This document shows, piece after piece, positions 63,988 through 64,000 of a stretch of 64,000 nucleotides of DNA (the stretch's first letter is position 1; each line of letters starts with the position of its first letter). The notes beneath the pieces were generated by a model. The model had not been told where the DNA came from. It worked only from the letters and a program-made list of their open reading frames with translations, and did no database searches. The stretch spans positions 310,001-374,000 of the forward strand of contig NC_019974.1 in NCBI RefSeq assembly GCF_000328685.1, read 5' to 3'. This DNA comes from Natronococcus occultus SP4 (GTDB taxonomy: Archaea > Halobacteriota > Halobacteria > Halobacteriales > Natrialbaceae). The position numbers and the translations under genes were made by a program.

Positions 63988-64000
63988 CGGACTGAGGCGG

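Overview
The window is chromosomal DNA from a halophilic archaeon (class Halobacteria, probably a member of the Natrialbales; the order is an inference). The DNA is GC-rich and the proteins are very acidic. Several genes are archaeal or haloarchaeal hallmarks: the GTP cyclohydrolase MptA, the haloarchaeal RNA polymerase 'epsilon' protein, the rod-determining factor RdfA with its SMC-like partner, class I HMG-CoA reductase, amphi-Trp and DUF5817 proteins. Many genes look leaderless, with a TATA-like element 25-30 bases before the start codon. Five tRNA genes are present: Thr-GGT twice, Gly-CCC, Ile-GAT and Leu-TAA.

Bases 1 to about 3855 are the end of an AT-rich integrated element abutting the 3' end of a tRNA-Thr gene. 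It holds a helicase-like gene that runs off the left edge, an ApeA-like HEPN ribonuclease gene that is probably anti-viral, a 46-residue cysteine-rich protein behind a structured leader, and three short direct repeats next to the presumed attachment site. No integrase lies in the window. A second tRNA-Thr copy sits 157 bases away on the host side.

From 4.2 to 18.5 kb is core chromosome: crotonase, GNAT acetyltransferases, NadE, NAD kinase, a FrnE-like oxidoreductase, the RNA polymerase epsilon protein, a RlaP-type nucleotidyltransferase, MptA, a TrmB-type regulator, a DUF255 thioredoxin-like protein and FxsA. Two arrays of a 110-126 base repeat (three copies and two copies, all one orientation) lie upstream of the epsilon gene and of the nucleotidyltransferase gene, with a TATA-like core at nearly the same distance from each start; I read them as tandem promoter-like units.

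From 18.5 to 25.4 kb there is a decayed TumE-like toxin remnant, an asparagine-synthetase-like enzyme without the glutaminase cysteine overlapping an ATP-grasp ligase, a converging polysaccharide deacetylase, MsrA, a DUF502 membrane protein and a Tat-exported DUF3006 protein. RdfA and an SMC-like ATPase (25.8-28.5 kb) form the cell-shape pair. Two divergent acyl-CoA dehydrogenases, a fused FAD/Fe-S D-lactate dehydrogenase-type protein, a universal stress protein, a TrpD-like protein, a GCS2-type ligase and various oxidoreductases follow to 45.6 kb. A 290-bp element with 37-base imperfect terminal inverted repeats (45704-45993) separates tRNA-Leu from a large multi-PAS histidine kinase.

From 49.3 to 53.6 kb, nadA-nadB-nadC are followed on the same strand by kptA, an NAD-consuming RNA repair enzyme. 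The remainder holds a DUF2267 protein, an F420-type oxidoreductase, a GIDE-like membrane protein, a MacB-type ABC transporter pair, an amidohydrolase, HMG-CoA reductase, a TrkA-N protein, and small membrane, zinc-finger and cupin proteins.

All functions are read from sequence patterns recalled from protein families; no database search was run.
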